A stretch of 64,000 bases of DNA from Streptococcus sp. VT 162 (lineage in GTDB: Bacteria > Bacillota > Bacilli > Lactobacillales > Streptococcaceae): the NCBI GenBank assembly GCA_000688775.2, contig CP007628.2:682001-746000 (forward strand). Reading direction: 5' to 3'. Both the position numbers and the translations under genes were made by a program. Within the stretch, counting starts at the first letter, position 1; each line of letters begins with the position of its first letter. This document shows, piece after piece, positions 1 to 9,290 of the stretch. Below the pieces are notes generated by a model, which did no database searches, was not told the DNA's origin, and saw only the letters and a list, made by a program, of their open reading frames with translations.

Positions 1-329
1 CGTCACCTTTACGAACTTATGTAATCTCACCAGATGGCACCGTCACCTTTACTCCTGAGGCAGACTTTGTAGGACAAGCCAAAGGTGTGAAAGTGATCCG
101 TAAAGATCGCAATGGAAATATCATTTCAGGATTCTATACTCCAACCGTAGTAGAAGTTCCTGTAGTTGAAAATCCAGAACAACAAGGTATTACAGAAGAA
201 AGAACTGCTAAAACTCTTCCAAATACGGGTTCTGAGGAGACATCTCACTTGACAGCTGGTCTATTGGCTGCTTTATCAGGTATGGGATTAATTTCTCTAG
301 CTCAAAGAAAAAAAACTGAGGAAGAATAA
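1..329 (+). CDS. C-terminal end of a CshA-like LPXTG cell-wall surface protein (5' truncated by window edge)
   Basis: An open frame enters from the left edge (frame of position 3) and stops at 327-329. It encodes a CshA-type fibril repeat end (TFTPEADFVGQAKG, followed by a VxVxRKDxNG stretch and YTPTVV), a short linker, the sortase signal LPNTG, a hydrophobic helix and a basic tail (QRKKTEEE). Family knowledge: such proteins are anchored to peptidoglycan by sortase A and form adhesive fibrils in oral streptococci. Only about 108 residues are visible, so the adhesive domain and true length are unknown. The motif GTCACCTTTAC occurs at 2-12 and 42-52 in different frames, so a frame slip at the very edge cannot be excluded. 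Confidence 0.85.
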   Translation, partial: SPLRTYVISPDGTVTFTPEADFVGQAKGVKVIRKDRNGNIISGFYTPTVVEVPVVENPEQQGITEERTAKTLPNTGSEETSHLTAGLLAALSGMGLISLAQRKKTEEE

Positions 330-420
330 TTAGTGGCGAAAGTCATCAAGTAAGTTGTTTTAGATACTTGATTGAAATGATTACATTCATTACTATCTAA
401 GAAGATGTCAGTCTAACAGA

Positions 421-450
421 AAGAGAGAACCAAATGGCTCTCTCTTTTTG
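421..450 (+). terminator. intrinsic terminator after the LPXTG protein gene
   Basis: AAAGAGAG (421-428) pairs with CTCTCTTT (441-448), with an inner CC/GG, and is followed by a short T-run. It lies about 90 bp downstream of the surface protein stop and before the next promoter. Confidence 0.7.
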
Positions 451-489
451 GTAATTGGTTTAAAAATCGTTTAATTATTTTGCATCAAT

Positions 490-518
490 TATTCACAATT
501 TTACTAAAGTGGTATAAT
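490..518 (+). promoter_or_regulatory. extended -10 promoter for the methyltransferase gene
   Basis: TGG followed by TATAAT at 513-518 forms an extended -10 box. No good -35 hexamer is seen at 17 bp. It shows that the long open frame upstream of 520 cannot be the start of the next protein. Confidence 0.6.
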
Positions 519-542
519 ATAGCTATACGGGGAGGCTCGATT

Positions 543-1160
543 TTGATTTATATATTCGGTTTTATTTGTTTTTTACTTTTAATGTTTCTGTTTAGTCGCT
601 TAATTCAGCAATCAAAGAATCCTTCGGGCTTTCTAGGAAAACGAATGATGAAATTATGGAATCGAGCCTATCTCCCCATGTTTGTATGGGCAATTCGTCA
701 TCTGGATAGGACATTTTACCCTGTAATCTTAGATGTAGGAGTTGGGAATGGCCGTTCAACCATCCTACTGAAAGAAACTTTTCCGCAAAGTACTATAACT
801 GGAATTGATATTTCAGATGTAGCAATAGCTCAAGCCAAACAGATAGAGATGACTAATCTAAATTTTGAACGAAGAGATGTTAGGGAGACAGGTTTTTCTG
901 ATGAAAGTGTTGATTTAATCACAGCTTTTCAAACTCATTTTCATTGGCAGGATCTAGAGGCTTCTTTTATGGAACTTCGAAGAATACTCAAATCAGACGG
1001 GATACTCTTACTAGCTTGTGAGTATAACAAGTTATCTTACTTTTTACCAGAGGTGCAAAGCGAAGAAGCATTTAGACGATTCTTGTTATCAGTAGGGTTT
1101 GAGCTCGTAACTAGTCAAAGAAAGGGATCATGGATCCTTTATAAAATTGTTAAACATTAA
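543..1160 (+). CDS. class I SAM-dependent methyltransferase, membrane-anchored, function unknown
   Basis: The predicted product is 205 aa. I place the start at TTG 543 because a strong ribosome binding site, GGGGAGG (529-535), precedes it at 7 bp and the TATAAT at 513-518 lies upstream; an earlier in-frame TTG at 480 sits upstream of that -10 box. A hydrophobic N-terminal helix (about residues 2-17) is followed by a Rossmann methyltransferase domain with the SAM-binding motif LDVGVGNGRS and a later DLITAF segment. Family members methylate small molecules or lipids; the substrate cannot be read here. The next gene follows after 13 bp, so the two are probably co-transcribed. Confidence 0.75.
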   Translation: MIYIFGFICFLLLMFLFSRLIQQSKNPSGFLGKRMMKLWNRAYLPMFVWAIRHLDRTFYPVILDVGVGNGRSTILLKETFPQSTITGIDISDVAIAQAKQIEMTNLNFERRDVRETGFSDESVDLITAFQTHFHWQDLEASFMELRRILKSDGILLLACEYNKLSYFLPEVQSEEAFRRFLLSVGFELVTSQRKGSWILYKIVKH

Positions 1161-1173
1161 TGGAGGTACAGTC

Positions 1174-1797
1174 ATGAAACAATTATTTTTATGTTCATAC
1201 TTTGCTGGAGTCAAAAAGCTTTTTAGCGATTATGCAAAGGAAAAGAATCTAGAAAATAAGGTTTTATTTATTCCTACCGCTGGGAACAAAGAGGACTATA
1301 CTGCCTATATCGATGAGGCTCAGCAAACATTCAGAGATTTAGGATTTGAGATAGAGGTTCTAGATATTGCTTCTTGTGATCGAGAAACTGCACAGGCAAA
1401 GATTTTCCAAAGTAAGATTCTTTATATCTCAGGCGGGAATACATTTTATTTATTGCAAGAATTAAAGAAAAAGCAACTCTTACCTCTCATCAAAGAGCAA
1501 ATAAGAGATGGGTTGGTCTATGTGGGAGAATCAGCAGGGGCTATCATTACAGCCAAGGATATTGACTACAATAAACTCATGGACGACAAGACGGTAGCGA
1601 CAGAGTTATCGAATACAGCGGGATTGGATGAAGTGGATTTTTATATCCTTCCACATTATGGTGAGGAACCTTTTACTGATAGTAGCAAGAAGACCTTTGA
1701 AACCTATAAAAATCAGCTCGACTTAATACGAATGAACAATTTACAAGCTGTTATTGTAAATGATAAAGAAATAAAAGTTGTTTCTGAACAGGATTAA
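1174..1797 (+). CDS. peptidase S51 / type 1 glutamine amidotransferase-like protein
   Basis: The product is 207 aa from ATG 1174, preceded by TGGAGG at 1161-1166; an earlier in-frame ATG at 1147 overlaps the upstream gene and lacks this spacing. The motif YVGESAGAIIT carries the nucleophile elbow (GESAG) typical of the dipeptidase E / cyanophycinase-like S51 family, and ISGGNTFYLL matches the conserved GGNT segment before it. Family knowledge suggests hydrolysis of aspartyl dipeptides or a related amidase reaction; the physiological substrate is unknown. It forms a pair with the methyltransferase gene upstream. Confidence 0.75.
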   Translation: MKQLFLCSYFAGVKKLFSDYAKEKNLENKVLFIPTAGNKEDYTAYIDEAQQTFRDLGFEIEVLDIASCDRETAQAKIFQSKILYISGGNTFYLLQELKKKQLLPLIKEQIRDGLVYVGESAGAIITAKDIDYNKLMDDKTVATELSNTAGLDEVDFYILPHYGEEPFTDSSKKTFETYKNQLDLIRMNNLQAVIVNDKEIKVVSEQD

Positions 1798-1890
1798 AAT
1801 AATTTTTTTCGCTATTATGACATCTATTCTAATACATTATCTCTTTTAAAAAGAAAAGGGAAGATAATATAAGTTTATGGCAGTTTTCCC

Positions 1891-1919
1891 TTGACAAATA
1901 TTCATTTTGCGTGTAAAAT
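1891..1919 (+). promoter_or_regulatory. promoter of rpsU
   Basis: TTGACA at 1891-1896 and TAAAAT at 1914-1919 are separated by 17 bp. This near-consensus sigma-A promoter lies 34 bp before the rpsU start. Confidence 0.85.
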
Positions 1920-1953
1920 GGAATAGATCTTGAACTTGAAGGGAGTGAAAAAA

Positions 1954-2130
1954 ATGTCTAAAACAGTAGTACGTAAGAATGAATCTCTTGACGATGCACT
2001 TCGTCGTTTCAAACGTGCGGTTACTAAAGCTGGTACTCTTCAAGAAACACGCAAACGTGAATTCTATGAAAAACCTTCTGTAAAACGTAAACGTAAATCA
2101 GAAGCAGCTCGTAAACGTAAAAAATTCTAA
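1954..2130 (+). CDS. rpsU: 30S ribosomal protein S21
   Basis: The product is 58 aa, starting [20 protein letters not shown] and ending in a strongly basic tail ([14 protein letters not shown]), which is the normal length and form of bacterial S21. The start is ATG 1954 behind GAAGGGAG at 1939-1946. S21 binds the 30S platform near the anti-Shine-Dalgarno region and helps initiation. The gene is monocistronic, with its own strong promoter and terminator. Confidence 0.97.
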
Positions 2131-2142
2131 TTTGAAATGAAA

Positions 2143-2167
2143 GGCTAGACTTGTCTAGTCTTTTTTT
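2143..2167 (+). terminator. intrinsic terminator of rpsU
   Basis: GGCTAGAC (2143-2150) pairs with GTCTAGTC (2153-2160), with one G-U pair and a very tight loop, and is followed by seven T. Confidence 0.85.
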
Positions 2168-2194
2168 GCACAATGTTTAGAGAAATGAATTGTT

Positions 2195-3157
2195 ATGAGA
2201 GAGTATATAAAAGAATATCAAAAAATGCGTGAAAATCACTTGGAAAATTGGGGTTATTGTGCTGATCCGATCGATTGGAAGGAATTTGAAGAGTCAAACC
2301 AAAGAATTTTTGAAAAGTATTTGACCGATTCAAAAGTATCGTCTGACAAGGTTTTAAGGGTAAAATTGTACAGTAGCTTATTACTAGATGATATTCAATA
2401 TTTTGCCTATTATGCGGCGTTTTTAGATGGGGATTATACACAGTTAAACAACGCGCTATGGCAAACAGGAAGAACTGAGTTGATGAGAGGCGGTTTGTTG
2501 GCAAGTGGAACTATTTACACAGATGGAATTTTGAAAGGCTTGTTTACCTCTTTTGCTTGTAACGATTTTTCAGCCATTCCATCATTCGTCCCCAAAGATT
2601 TACCCTTGTTGAAAGGAACCTATTATCCAGAAAATGTGATGAATCTTTTATACGCTCTTTATTATCAAGATGAAGAAAGATTATCCGAGTCGCTCTTGCG
2701 TGCACAACAGTTTTTAGGGAAGAAAAAACGAACTGGTATGGAAGAATTTTCTGTTCGGTATTTTATAAGTTTGGCAAAAAAAGATGCAGTTGCATTAAGC
2801 GAGTCCTTACAAAACTTATGCCAAGCTTATCAGAGACGAGGTTACCCCTATGAAAAGATTGATAAGTGCTTTGCGGATGAGATCCATGGTCTATATCGTT
2901 TGGTACGATTGTTTGACCATTCCTTGTTTGAAGAAGTCAGTATGCCGTCTCATAAGACTTTTTTGAAGGAGTTTGAAGAATGGCAAGTCCAAAATCAGTT
3001 TCCAAAAGGCCAACAGTTTTATACCTATCCTCAAGATATGGCTGATGCAAACAGAATGTTAACAAAAGGTCTTCCAAGGATTTACTTAGAAAAATCTGGA
3101 AGGGACTTGGTGATAGACGTTGACCGATTTGCAGTAGATTTGTCTCGGTTGATTTAA
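2195..3157 (+). CDS. uncharacterised 320-aa soluble helical protein
   Basis: I do not recognise this protein with confidence. It has no signal peptide or membrane segment, is rich in predicted helix, and carries many aromatic and charged residues (for example [20 protein letters not shown] near residues 69-88 and [20 protein letters not shown] near 265-284). The layout is reminiscent of Imm49-type immunity proteins, but this is only an impression. It stands alone, starting 27 bp after the rpsU terminator T-run with a weak ribosome binding site, and no toxin gene lies beside it. The coding frame is uninterrupted, so it is probably a real gene. Confidence 0.6.
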   Translation: MREYIKEYQKMRENHLENWGYCADPIDWKEFEESNQRIFEKYLTDSKVSSDKVLRVKLYSSLLLDDIQYFAYYAAFLDGDYTQLNNALWQTGRTELMRGGLLASGTIYTDGILKGLFTSFACNDFSAIPSFVPKDLPLLKGTYYPENVMNLLYALYYQDEERLSESLLRAQQFLGKKKRTGMEEFSVRYFISLAKKDAVALSESLQNLCQAYQRRGYPYEKIDKCFADEIHGLYRLVRLFDHSLFEEVSMPSHKTFLKEFEEWQVQNQFPKGQQFYTYPQDMADANRMLTKGLPRIYLEKSGRDLVIDVDRFAVDLSRLI

Positions 3158-3253
3158 AAGAGTACGAAAAGACTTCCTAGTCAAATCTTTTTCCAAGCAA
3201 CATCAAATAAATACTGTAAATCCTGCAAAAAAAGGAAACTTCCACCTACAATC

Positions 3254-3262
3254 TGATATAAT
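3254..3262 (+). promoter_or_regulatory. extended -10 promoter of the hprK operon
   Basis: TGA followed by TATAAT (3257-3262) forms an extended -10, 31 bp before the hprK start. No clear -35 is seen. Confidence 0.65.
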
Positions 3263-3293
3263 AGTAGGGAGAACTCGATTGAAGGAGGAAATT

Positions 3294-4229
3294 ATGTCGG
3301 TTTTAGTAAGAGATGTCATTGAAAAACTCAGACTAGATATTGTCTATGGTGAAGGCGAATTACTTGAAAAAGAAATCAATACTGCGGACATTATGAGACC
3401 TGGTCTTGAAATGACGGGCTATTTTGATTACTATACACCAGAACGGATTCAGCTGTTAGGGATGAAGGAGTGGTCCTATTTAGTTGCCATGCCTGCCCAG
3501 AACCGTTATCAAGTTTTGAAGAAAATGTTTCTACCTGAAACACCTGCGGTTATCGTGGCTCGTGGTCTGGTAGTGCCAGAGGAAATGTTAAGGGCTGCTA
3601 GAGAATGCAAGATTGCAATTTTAACTAGCCGAACAGCAACCAGCCGTTTATCTGGAGAACTTTCTAGCTACCTTGATTCCCGTTTGGCTAAACGTACCAG
3701 TGTGCATGGTGTCTTGATGGATATCTATGGCATGGGTGTCTTGATCCAAGGGGATAGTGGTATCGGTAAGAGCGAGACAGGTCTTGAGCTTGTGAAGCGT
3801 GGACACCGCCTAGTAGCAGACGATCGTGTAGATATTTATTCTAAGGATGAGATGACTCTTTGGGGCGAACCTGCTGAAATCTTGAAGCATTTACTTGAGA
3901 TTCGTGGAGTTGGGATTATCGATATCATGAGTCTCTATGGTGCGAGTGCTGTAAAAGATTCTTCACAAGTTCAGCTAGCAGTTTATTTGGAAAATTATGA
4001 TACGCATAAGACCTTTGACCGTCTAGGAAATAATGCTGAAGAACTCGAGGTTTCTGGTGTAACGATTCCGCGTATCCGCATCCCAGTAAAAACAGGACGC
4101 AATATCTCCGTTGTTATTGAGGCGGCTGCCATGAACTATCGTGCTAAAGAAATGGGCTTTGATGCGACGCGTTTATTTGAAGAACGCTTGACAAATCTAA
4201 TCGCTCAAAATGAGGTGAAACATGATTAA
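3294..4229 (+). CDS. hprK: HPr kinase/phosphorylase
   Basis: The product is 311 aa from ATG 3294, with AAGGAGG at 3282-3288. The C-terminal half holds the P-loop GDSGIGKSE at residues 153-161 and the HprK signature region ([10 protein letters not shown]). The enzyme phosphorylates and dephosphorylates Ser46 of HPr in response to glycolytic intermediates, and so controls CcpA-dependent catabolite repression in Gram-positive bacteria. Length and motifs are normal. The stop overlaps the lgt start by 8 bp, giving translational coupling; hprK-lgt is a common firmicute gene pair. Confidence 0.97.
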   Translation: MSVLVRDVIEKLRLDIVYGEGELLEKEINTADIMRPGLEMTGYFDYYTPERIQLLGMKEWSYLVAMPAQNRYQVLKKMFLPETPAVIVARGLVVPEEMLRAARECKIAILTSRTATSRLSGELSSYLDSRLAKRTSVHGVLMDIYGMGVLIQGDSGIGKSETGLELVKRGHRLVADDRVDIYSKDEMTLWGEPAEILKHLLEIRGVGIIDIMSLYGASAVKDSSQVQLAVYLENYDTHKTFDRLGNNAEELEVSGVTIPRIRIPVKTGRNISVVIEAAAMNYRAKEMGFDATRLFEERLTNLIAQNEVKHD

Positions 4230-5010
4230 TCCAGTCGCATTTGAAATTGGTCCCTTTGCTATTCGTTGGTATGCTTTGTGTATTGTAGCTGGTTTGGTTT
4301 TGGCAGTCTATCTTGCGATGAAAGAAGCTCCTAAAAAGAAAATCCTGTCAGATGATATTTTGGATTTTATACTGATTGCTTTTCCGGTAGCTATTTTAGG
4401 TGCTAGACTATACTACGTACTCTTTCGCTTAGATTATTATCTTCAAAATCCAGGTGAAATCATCGCCATCTGGAATGGTGGTTTGGCCATTTACGGAGGT
4501 TTGATAGCGGGCGCTATTGTTCTTTATATCTTTGCAGATAGAAAGTTGATTAATACTTGGGATTTCTTAGACATTGCAGCACCGAGCGTCATGGTTGCCC
4601 AGAGTTTAGGGCGTTGGGGGAACTTCTTTAACCAAGAAGCCTACGGTGCAGCGGTAGATAATCTGGATTATTTGCCAGGCTTTATCCGTGACCAGATGTA
4701 CATTGATGGTAGCTACCGTCAGCCGACCTTCTTATATGAGTCGGTTTGGAATCTGATTGGATTTGCTTTGATTCTGATTTTTAGACGAAAATTAAAGGGA
4801 ATCAGACGTGGTCATATTACTGCTTTCTACTTGATTTGGTATGGTTTTGGTCGTATGATCATCGAAGGAATGCGGACAGATAGTCTCATGTTCTTTGGTC
4901 TGCGAGTTTCCCAATGGTTATCAGTTGTCCTTATCGGACTCGGTATTTTTATCATACTTTATCAAAATCGAAAGAAAGCCCCTTTCTATCATAATGAGGA
5001 GGAAAAATAA
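4222..5010 (+). CDS. lgt: prolipoprotein diacylglyceryl transferase
   Basis: The product is 262 aa, a polytopic membrane enzyme of about seven helices. The Lgt signature [13 protein letters not shown] is present (around residues 130-143), along with the conserved HG-type region [13 protein letters not shown]. It transfers diacylglycerol from phosphatidylglycerol to the lipobox cysteine of prolipoproteins. Likely substrates in this window are PstS (cysteine in LAGC) and the amino-acid-binding lipoprotein at 17401. The gene overlaps hprK by 8 bp and abuts the next gene. Confidence 0.96.
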   Translation: MINPVAFEIGPFAIRWYALCIVAGLVLAVYLAMKEAPKKKILSDDILDFILIAFPVAILGARLYYVLFRLDYYLQNPGEIIAIWNGGLAIYGGLIAGAIVLYIFADRKLINTWDFLDIAAPSVMVAQSLGRWGNFFNQEAYGAAVDNLDYLPGFIRDQMYIDGSYRQPTFLYESVWNLIGFALILIFRRKLKGIRRGHITAFYLIWYGFGRMIIEGMRTDSLMFFGLRVSQWLSVVLIGLGIFIILYQNRKKAPFYHNEEEK

Positions 5011-5394
5011 ATGTTAGAAGTTGCATATATACTTGTTGCGATTGCTTTGATTGTCTGTTTAGTTTATTTGACAATCACGATTCAAAAAGCAGGTCGTATG
5101 ATTGATGAAACAGAGAAAACCATCAAAACGTTGAGCTCAGATGTGAACGTTACCTTGCATCAGACCAATGAATTGTTGGCTAAGGTCAATGTGTTAGCAG
5201 ACGATATCAATATCAAAGTTGCGACGATTGATCCACTCTTTACGGCGGTGGCTGACTTATCTGAGTCAGTATCTGATCTCAACCAACATGCACGTGTTTT
5301 AGGTAAAAAGGCTTCATCTGCTGGATCAAAAACACTTAAGACGGGTGCTGGATTATCTGCACTCCGTGTCGCAAGTAAATTTTTCAAAAAATAA
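5011..5394 (+). CDS. DUF948 domain membrane protein
   Basis: The product is 127 aa. An N-terminal hydrophobic helix (about residues 3-24) is followed by a heptad-rich region (TIKTLSSDVNVTLHQTNELL) typical of DUF948 proteins, which are single-pass proteins with an extended coiled coil. It begins directly after the lgt stop and lies 15 bp before a YtxH-like gene. DUF948/YtxH pairs after hprK-lgt are common in streptococci. The function is not established; a role in envelope stress is only inferred from the family. Confidence 0.8.
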   Translation: MLEVAYILVAIALIVCLVYLTITIQKAGRMIDETEKTIKTLSSDVNVTLHQTNELLAKVNVLADDINIKVATIDPLFTAVADLSESVSDLNQHARVLGKKASSAGSKTLKTGAGLSALRVASKFFKK

Positions 5395-5409
5395 AAAAGG
5401 AGAAATCTT

Positions 5410-5808
5410 ATGGGAAAATTATCCTCTATCCTTTTAGGAACAGTTTCAGGTGCAGCTCTTGCTTTGTTTTTGACGAGTGACAAGGGTAAGCAAGTTTGTA
5501 GTCAAGCTCAGGATTTTCTAGATGATTTGAGAGAAAATCCAGAATATGCTAGAGAGCAGGTTTGTGAGAAACTAACTGAAGTGAAGGAACAGGCAACTGA
5601 CTTTGTACTGAAAACAAAGGAACAAGTAGAATCTGGTGAAATCACTTTTGATAGCGTCCTTGACCAAGCTAAAACCTGTGCTCGACAAGCGACGGAAGCA
5701 TCGAAGGAAACCTTTAACAATCTCAAGGAGCAATGGCAAGACCAGTCAGCAACTCCAGACGTTGCTGAAGACCAAGAAGAAATCATCATCGATATTACTG
5801 AAGTATAA
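5410..5808 (+). CDS. YtxH-like protein
   Basis: The product is 132 aa. It begins MGKLSSILLGTVSGAALALF, a glycine-rich N-terminal hydrophobic segment followed by a TSDKGK turn, which is the YtxH family hallmark. The remainder is charged and helical with an acidic C-terminus. The ribosome binding site AAAGGAG lies at 5396-5402. It is the last gene of the hprK operon, closed by a strong terminator. The function is unknown; relatives are general-stress proteins in Bacillus. Confidence 0.8.
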   Translation: MGKLSSILLGTVSGAALALFLTSDKGKQVCSQAQDFLDDLRENPEYAREQVCEKLTEVKEQATDFVLKTKEQVESGEITFDSVLDQAKTCARQATEASKETFNNLKEQWQDQSATPDVAEDQEEIIIDITEV

Positions 5809-5811
5809 AGT

Positions 5812-5846
5812 ATCACCATCTCTGGATTTTGGAGATGGTGATTTTT
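5812..5846 (+). terminator. intrinsic terminator of the hprK operon
   Basis: An 11-bp perfect stem, ATCACCATCTC (5812-5822) with GAGATGGTGAT (5832-5842), is followed by T-rich sequence. It ends just before the hemW promoter. Confidence 0.9.
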
Positions 5847-5865
5847 ATCTGCAAGTCTGTCTTTG

Positions 5866-5882
5866 TGGTATAATAAGTACTA
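5866..5882 (+). promoter_or_regulatory. extended -10 promoter giving a probably leaderless hemW mRNA
   Basis: TGG precedes TATAAT (5869-5874), and the hemW ATG begins at 5882, only 7 bp after the -10 box. The expected start of transcription therefore falls on or next to the A of the start codon. No Shine-Dalgarno sequence is present between them. Confidence 0.65.
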
Positions 5883-7012
5883 TGCAGAAAAAACCAACGT
5901 CCGCCTATGTGCATATTCCCTTTTGTACACAGATTTGTTATTATTGTGACTTTTCAAAAGTTTTTATCAAGAATCAACCAGTAGATAGTTACCTAGAGCA
6001 TCTGCTAGAGGAGTTTCGTTCTTATGATATCCAAAAGTTGTCAACTCTCTACATTGGAGGTGGGACGCCAACGGCTCTGTCCGCTCCGCAATTAGAAGTA
6101 CTCTTAGATGGCTTGACTAAAAACTTGGACTTGTCAGTTTTGGAAGAGTTGACTATTGAGGCCAATCCTGGTGATCTGGACGCGGATAAAATCGCGGTTT
6201 TGAGGCATTCGCCAGTCAATCGTGTTTCCTTAGGTGTGCAGACTTTTGATGACAAAATGCTGAAAAAGATTGGGCGCAGTCACTTGGAGAAGGATATTTA
6301 TGAAAATATCGACCACCTCAAACTGGCCGGTTTTGACAATATTTCCATCGATTTGATTTACGCTCTACCTGGTCAAACTATGGATCAGGTCAAGGACAAT
6401 GTCGCTAAGGCTATCTCGCTTGATATTCCTCATATGAGCCTTTATAGCTTGATTTTGGAGAATCATACGGTCTTTATGAACCGCATGCGACGAGGGAAGT
6501 TGCCCCTACCCAAGGAAGAGTTAGAAGCGGAGATGTTTGAGTACATCATCGCAGAACTGGAGCGAGCTTGTTTTGAGCATTATGAGATTTCCAATTTCTC
6601 TAAGCCTGGCTTTGAAAGTCGCCATAATCTCATGTACTGGGATAATGCCGAGTATTATGGTATCGGTGCGGGTGCTTCAGGTTATGTGAACGGGGTGCGT
6701 TATAAAAACCACGGCCCTATCCGCCACTATCTCAATGCGGTAGAGGCAGGAAATGCTCGGATTACAGAAGAACACCTGAGTCAAAGGGAGCAGATGGAAG
6801 AAGAAATGTTCCTAGGCCTCCGGAAAAAATCCGGGGTTTCTATGGCGCGATTTGAGGAAAAATTTGGACGATCCTTTGATGGACTTTATGGCGAAATCAT
6901 CAGAGACTTGGTTCAACAAGGACTTATGCAGATCGACGGTGATCGTGTCCGAATGACAAAAAGAGGTCTCTTCTTAGGAGACACTGTAGCAGAACGATTT
7001 ATTTTGGAGTAG
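5882..7012 (+). CDS. hemW: radical SAM family protein HemW (haem chaperone, HemN-like)
   Basis: The product is 376 aa from ATG 5882. The N-terminal sequence AYVHIPFC and the CxxxCxxC cluster motif (C15, C19, C22) identify the radical SAM fold; IGGGTPTALS and the C-terminal HemN-like domain follow. It lacks the longer N-terminal region of true HemN, as expected for HemW, which binds haem and is thought to deliver it to acceptor proteins. The upstream in-frame extension to 5636 runs through ytxH and is not used. The thioesterase gene follows at 4 bp spacing. Confidence 0.9.
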   Translation: MQKKPTSAYVHIPFCTQICYYCDFSKVFIKNQPVDSYLEHLLEEFRSYDIQKLSTLYIGGGTPTALSAPQLEVLLDGLTKNLDLSVLEELTIEANPGDLDADKIAVLRHSPVNRVSLGVQTFDDKMLKKIGRSHLEKDIYENIDHLKLAGFDNISIDLIYALPGQTMDQVKDNVAKAISLDIPHMSLYSLILENHTVFMNRMRRGKLPLPKEELEAEMFEYIIAELERACFEHYEISNFSKPGFESRHNLMYWDNAEYYGIGAGASGYVNGVRYKNHGPIRHYLNAVEAGNARITEEHLSQREQMEEEMFLGLRKKSGVSMARFEEKFGRSFDGLYGEIIRDLVQQGLMQIDGDRVRMTKRGLFLGDTVAERFILE

Positions 7013-7016
7013 AACA

Positions 7017-7754
7017 ATGGGCTTAACTTATCAAATGAAAATGAAAATTCCTTTTGATATGGCGGACATGAACGGTCATATCAAACTTCCAGATGTGATT
7101 TTGCTGTCCTTGCAAGTATCAGGTATGCAGTCAATTGAGCTGGGAGTTAGCGACAAGGATATGTTAGAACGCTACAATCTGGTCTGGATTATTACAGACT
7201 ATGCGATTGACGTGGTACGCTTGCCTCGCTTTGCTGAGGAGATTACGATTGAAACAGAAGCATTGACTTACAATCGTCTTTTTTGCTACCGCCGTTTCAC
7301 TATCTATGATGAAGCAGGTCAAGAAATCATTCGCATGGTAGCAACCTTTGTTCTCATGGACAGAGATAGTCGTAAAGTTCATGCTGTCGAACCGGAAATT
7401 GTTGCTCCTTACCAGTCTGAGTTTGATAAAAAACTCATCCGCGGGCCAAAGTATGCAAATCTAGAAGATCCGATCAGTAAAGACTACCATGTTCGTTTTT
7501 ACGACTTGGATATGAATGGTCATGTCAATAACAGCAAATACCTGGATTGGATTTTTGAGGTTATGGGAGCAGATTTTTTGACCAAGTATATTCCAAAGAA
7601 AATCAATCTCAAGTATGTCAAAGAAGTGCGACCAGGTGGTATGATTGCTTCAGCTTATGAACTCAAGGGACTAGAAAGCAAGCATGAGATTATCAGTGAT
7701 GGGGAAATCAATGCCCAAGCTATGATTACTTGGCAAGAAATTGAAGGCAATTAG
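7017..7754 (+). CDS. acyl-ACP thioesterase (FatA/FatB family)
   Basis: The product is 245 aa with two hot-dog folds: an N-terminal domain with [14 protein letters not shown] and a second with [20 protein letters not shown], the conserved Asn-His active-site region of bacterial acyl-ACP thioesterases. It hydrolyses acyl-ACP to free fatty acids. The start ATG 7017 lies 9 bp after GGAG. It probably shares the hemW transcript and overlaps the region just upstream of the HAD gene. Confidence 0.88.
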   Translation: MGLTYQMKMKIPFDMADMNGHIKLPDVILLSLQVSGMQSIELGVSDKDMLERYNLVWIITDYAIDVVRLPRFAEEITIETEALTYNRLFCYRRFTIYDEAGQEIIRMVATFVLMDRDSRKVHAVEPEIVAPYQSEFDKKLIRGPKYANLEDPISKDYHVRFYDLDMNGHVNNSKYLDWIFEVMGADFLTKYIPKKINLKYVKEVRPGGMIASAYELKGLESKHEIISDGEINAQAMITWQEIEGN

Positions 7755-7764
7755 AAAGGACGAT

Positions 7765-8538
7765 ATGGCTTATAAAGGTTATTTAATTGATTTAGACGGA
7801 ACCATTTACAAGGGGAAAGACAGAATCCCGGCAGGTGAGGCTTTTGTCCATGAGTTGCAAAAGCGAGAAATTCCCTATCTCTTTGTAACCAACAATACAA
7901 CTCGTACTCCTGAGAGCGTTCAAGAGATGTTGGCTCAGAATTTTAATATCAATACGCCTCTATCAACTGTCTACACGGCAACTTTGGCAACTATCGACTA
8001 TATGAATGACTTGGGACTGGAAAAGACAGTCTATGTCATCGGAGAAGCAGGACTCAAGGATGCCATTCAGGCAGCTGGTTATGTCGAAGACAAGGAAAAT
8101 CCTGCCTATGTGGTAGTTGGACTGGACTGGCAAGTCGACTATGAAAAATTTGCGACGGCGACTCTAGCCATTCAAAAGGGGGCTCACTTTATCGGAACCA
8201 ATCCAGACCTCAATATCCCGACGGAACGTGGTCTTTTGCCAGGTGCTGGTTCACTAATTACACTTCTTGAAGTAGCAACACGGGTAAAACCAGTTTATAT
8301 CGGGAAACCAAATGCTATCATTATGGATAAGGCAGTTGAGCACTTAGGTTTGAAAAGAGAAGAATTGCTCATGGTTGGGGACAACTACCTGACAGATATC
8401 CGAGCAGGGATTGACAATGGCATTCCAACGCTCTTAGTGACAACAGGTTTTACCAAGGCAGAAGAAGTGGCTGATCTGCCAATCGCACCAACTCATGTAG
8501 TTTCTAGCCTTGCGGAGTGGAATTTTGATGAAAACTAA
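7765..8538 (+). CDS. HAD-superfamily IIA sugar phosphatase (NagD/YutF-like)
   Basis: The product is 257 aa from ATG 7765 with AGAAAGGA at 7753-7760. Motif I is [11 protein letters not shown] (catalytic Asp pair), motif II is FVTNNTT, and motif III/IV is [13 protein letters not shown]. The order and C2-type cap match the TIGR01457 / NagD group, which dephosphorylates small sugar phosphates or nucleotides. The gene starts 10 bp after the thioesterase stop, so all genes from hemW to 9145 look like one operon. Confidence 0.9.
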   Translation: MAYKGYLIDLDGTIYKGKDRIPAGEAFVHELQKREIPYLFVTNNTTRTPESVQEMLAQNFNINTPLSTVYTATLATIDYMNDLGLEKTVYVIGEAGLKDAIQAAGYVEDKENPAYVVVGLDWQVDYEKFATATLAIQKGAHFIGTNPDLNIPTERGLLPGAGSLITLLEVATRVKPVYIGKPNAIIMDKAVEHLGLKREELLMVGDNYLTDIRAGIDNGIPTLLVTTGFTKAEEVADLPIAPTHVVSSLAEWNFDEN

Positions 8539-9145
8539 ACTGACCTTTTGGGGAAGTATGCTCTTTCTCCTCTCCCTGTCTATTCTCTTAACCATTTATC
8601 TGGCATGGATTTTCTATCCTTTGGAAATTGAGTGGCTGAACTTAGCGAGTCGAGTCTATCTAAAGCCCGAAACCATTCAGTACAACTTTACTATCTTGAT
8701 GAATTACCTGACCAATCCCTTTAGTCAGGTCTTAGAGATGCCGGATTTTCGTTCATCAGCTGCAGGTCTACACCATTTTGCGGTGGTGAAGAATCTCTTT
8801 CACTTGGTTCAGTTAATTGCTTTGGTTACATTGCCAAGCTTCTATTTCTTTGTTAAGACCATTGTAAAAAAGGGATTTTTGTCTGTCTTTCGTAAGAGTC
8901 TCCTCGCTCTAGTGGTCTTACCCTTGGTGATTGGATTTCTGGGAGTGTTGATTGGTTTTGAGCAATTCTTTACGCTTTTCCATCAGATTCTCTTTGTGGG
9001 AGATGATACTTGGCTTTTTGATCCAGCAAAGGATCCAGTTATTTGGATTTTGCCAGAGATTTTCTTCCTCCATGCCTTTTTGCTTTTCTTTGCTTTGTAT
9101 GAAGGAATATTCGGTTTCCTTCTTGTCAAAGCTTCAAGGAAATAG
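8528..9145 (+). CDS. TIGR01906-type integral membrane protein
   Basis: The product is 205 aa from ATG 8528, which overlaps the HAD gene by 11 bp and uses its internal GGAGTGG (8515-8521) as ribosome binding site. There are about four hydrophobic helices (near residues 7-27, 95-112, 127-147 and 178-200) with an extracytoplasmic region rich in aromatic residues. This matches the TIGR01906 family found in streptococci and other firmicutes. The function is unknown. Confidence 0.75.
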   Translation: MKTKLTFWGSMLFLLSLSILLTIYLAWIFYPLEIEWLNLASRVYLKPETIQYNFTILMNYLTNPFSQVLEMPDFRSSAAGLHHFAVVKNLFHLVQLIALVTLPSFYFFVKTIVKKGFLSVFRKSLLALVVLPLVIGFLGVLIGFEQFFTLFHQILFVGDDTWLFDPAKDPVIWILPEIFFLHAFLLFFALYEGIFGFLLVKASRK

Positions 9146-9258
9146 TGGAAAAAATTCTGTATTTTTAATAAAAAACGAGAGAAGTTGCTCTACTCCCTAT
9201 TTATTGTTAGGTTATCCTAAAGATAAACTTGCAAAGCAGGAGATTTTTGCAGAAAACA

Positions 9259-9290
9259 GTCTATTTTCTATGAAAAAATAGGCTTTTTTT
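9259..9290 (+). terminator. intrinsic terminator before spx
   Basis: GTCTATTTT (9259-9267) pairs with AAAATAGGC (9275-9283), with one G-U pair, and is followed by seven T. The gap 9146-9365 otherwise contains only the spx promoter, with TATAAT at 9325-9330. Confidence 0.75.

Noticed and set aside
480..542. In-frame extension of the methyltransferase to TTG 480
   Set aside because: The region holds the extended -10 TATAAT; a strong ribosome binding site fits TTG 543 instead.
5636..5881. Long N-terminal extension of HemW
   Set aside because: It runs through ytxH and the terminator in another frame; HemW normally begins just before AYVHIPFC.
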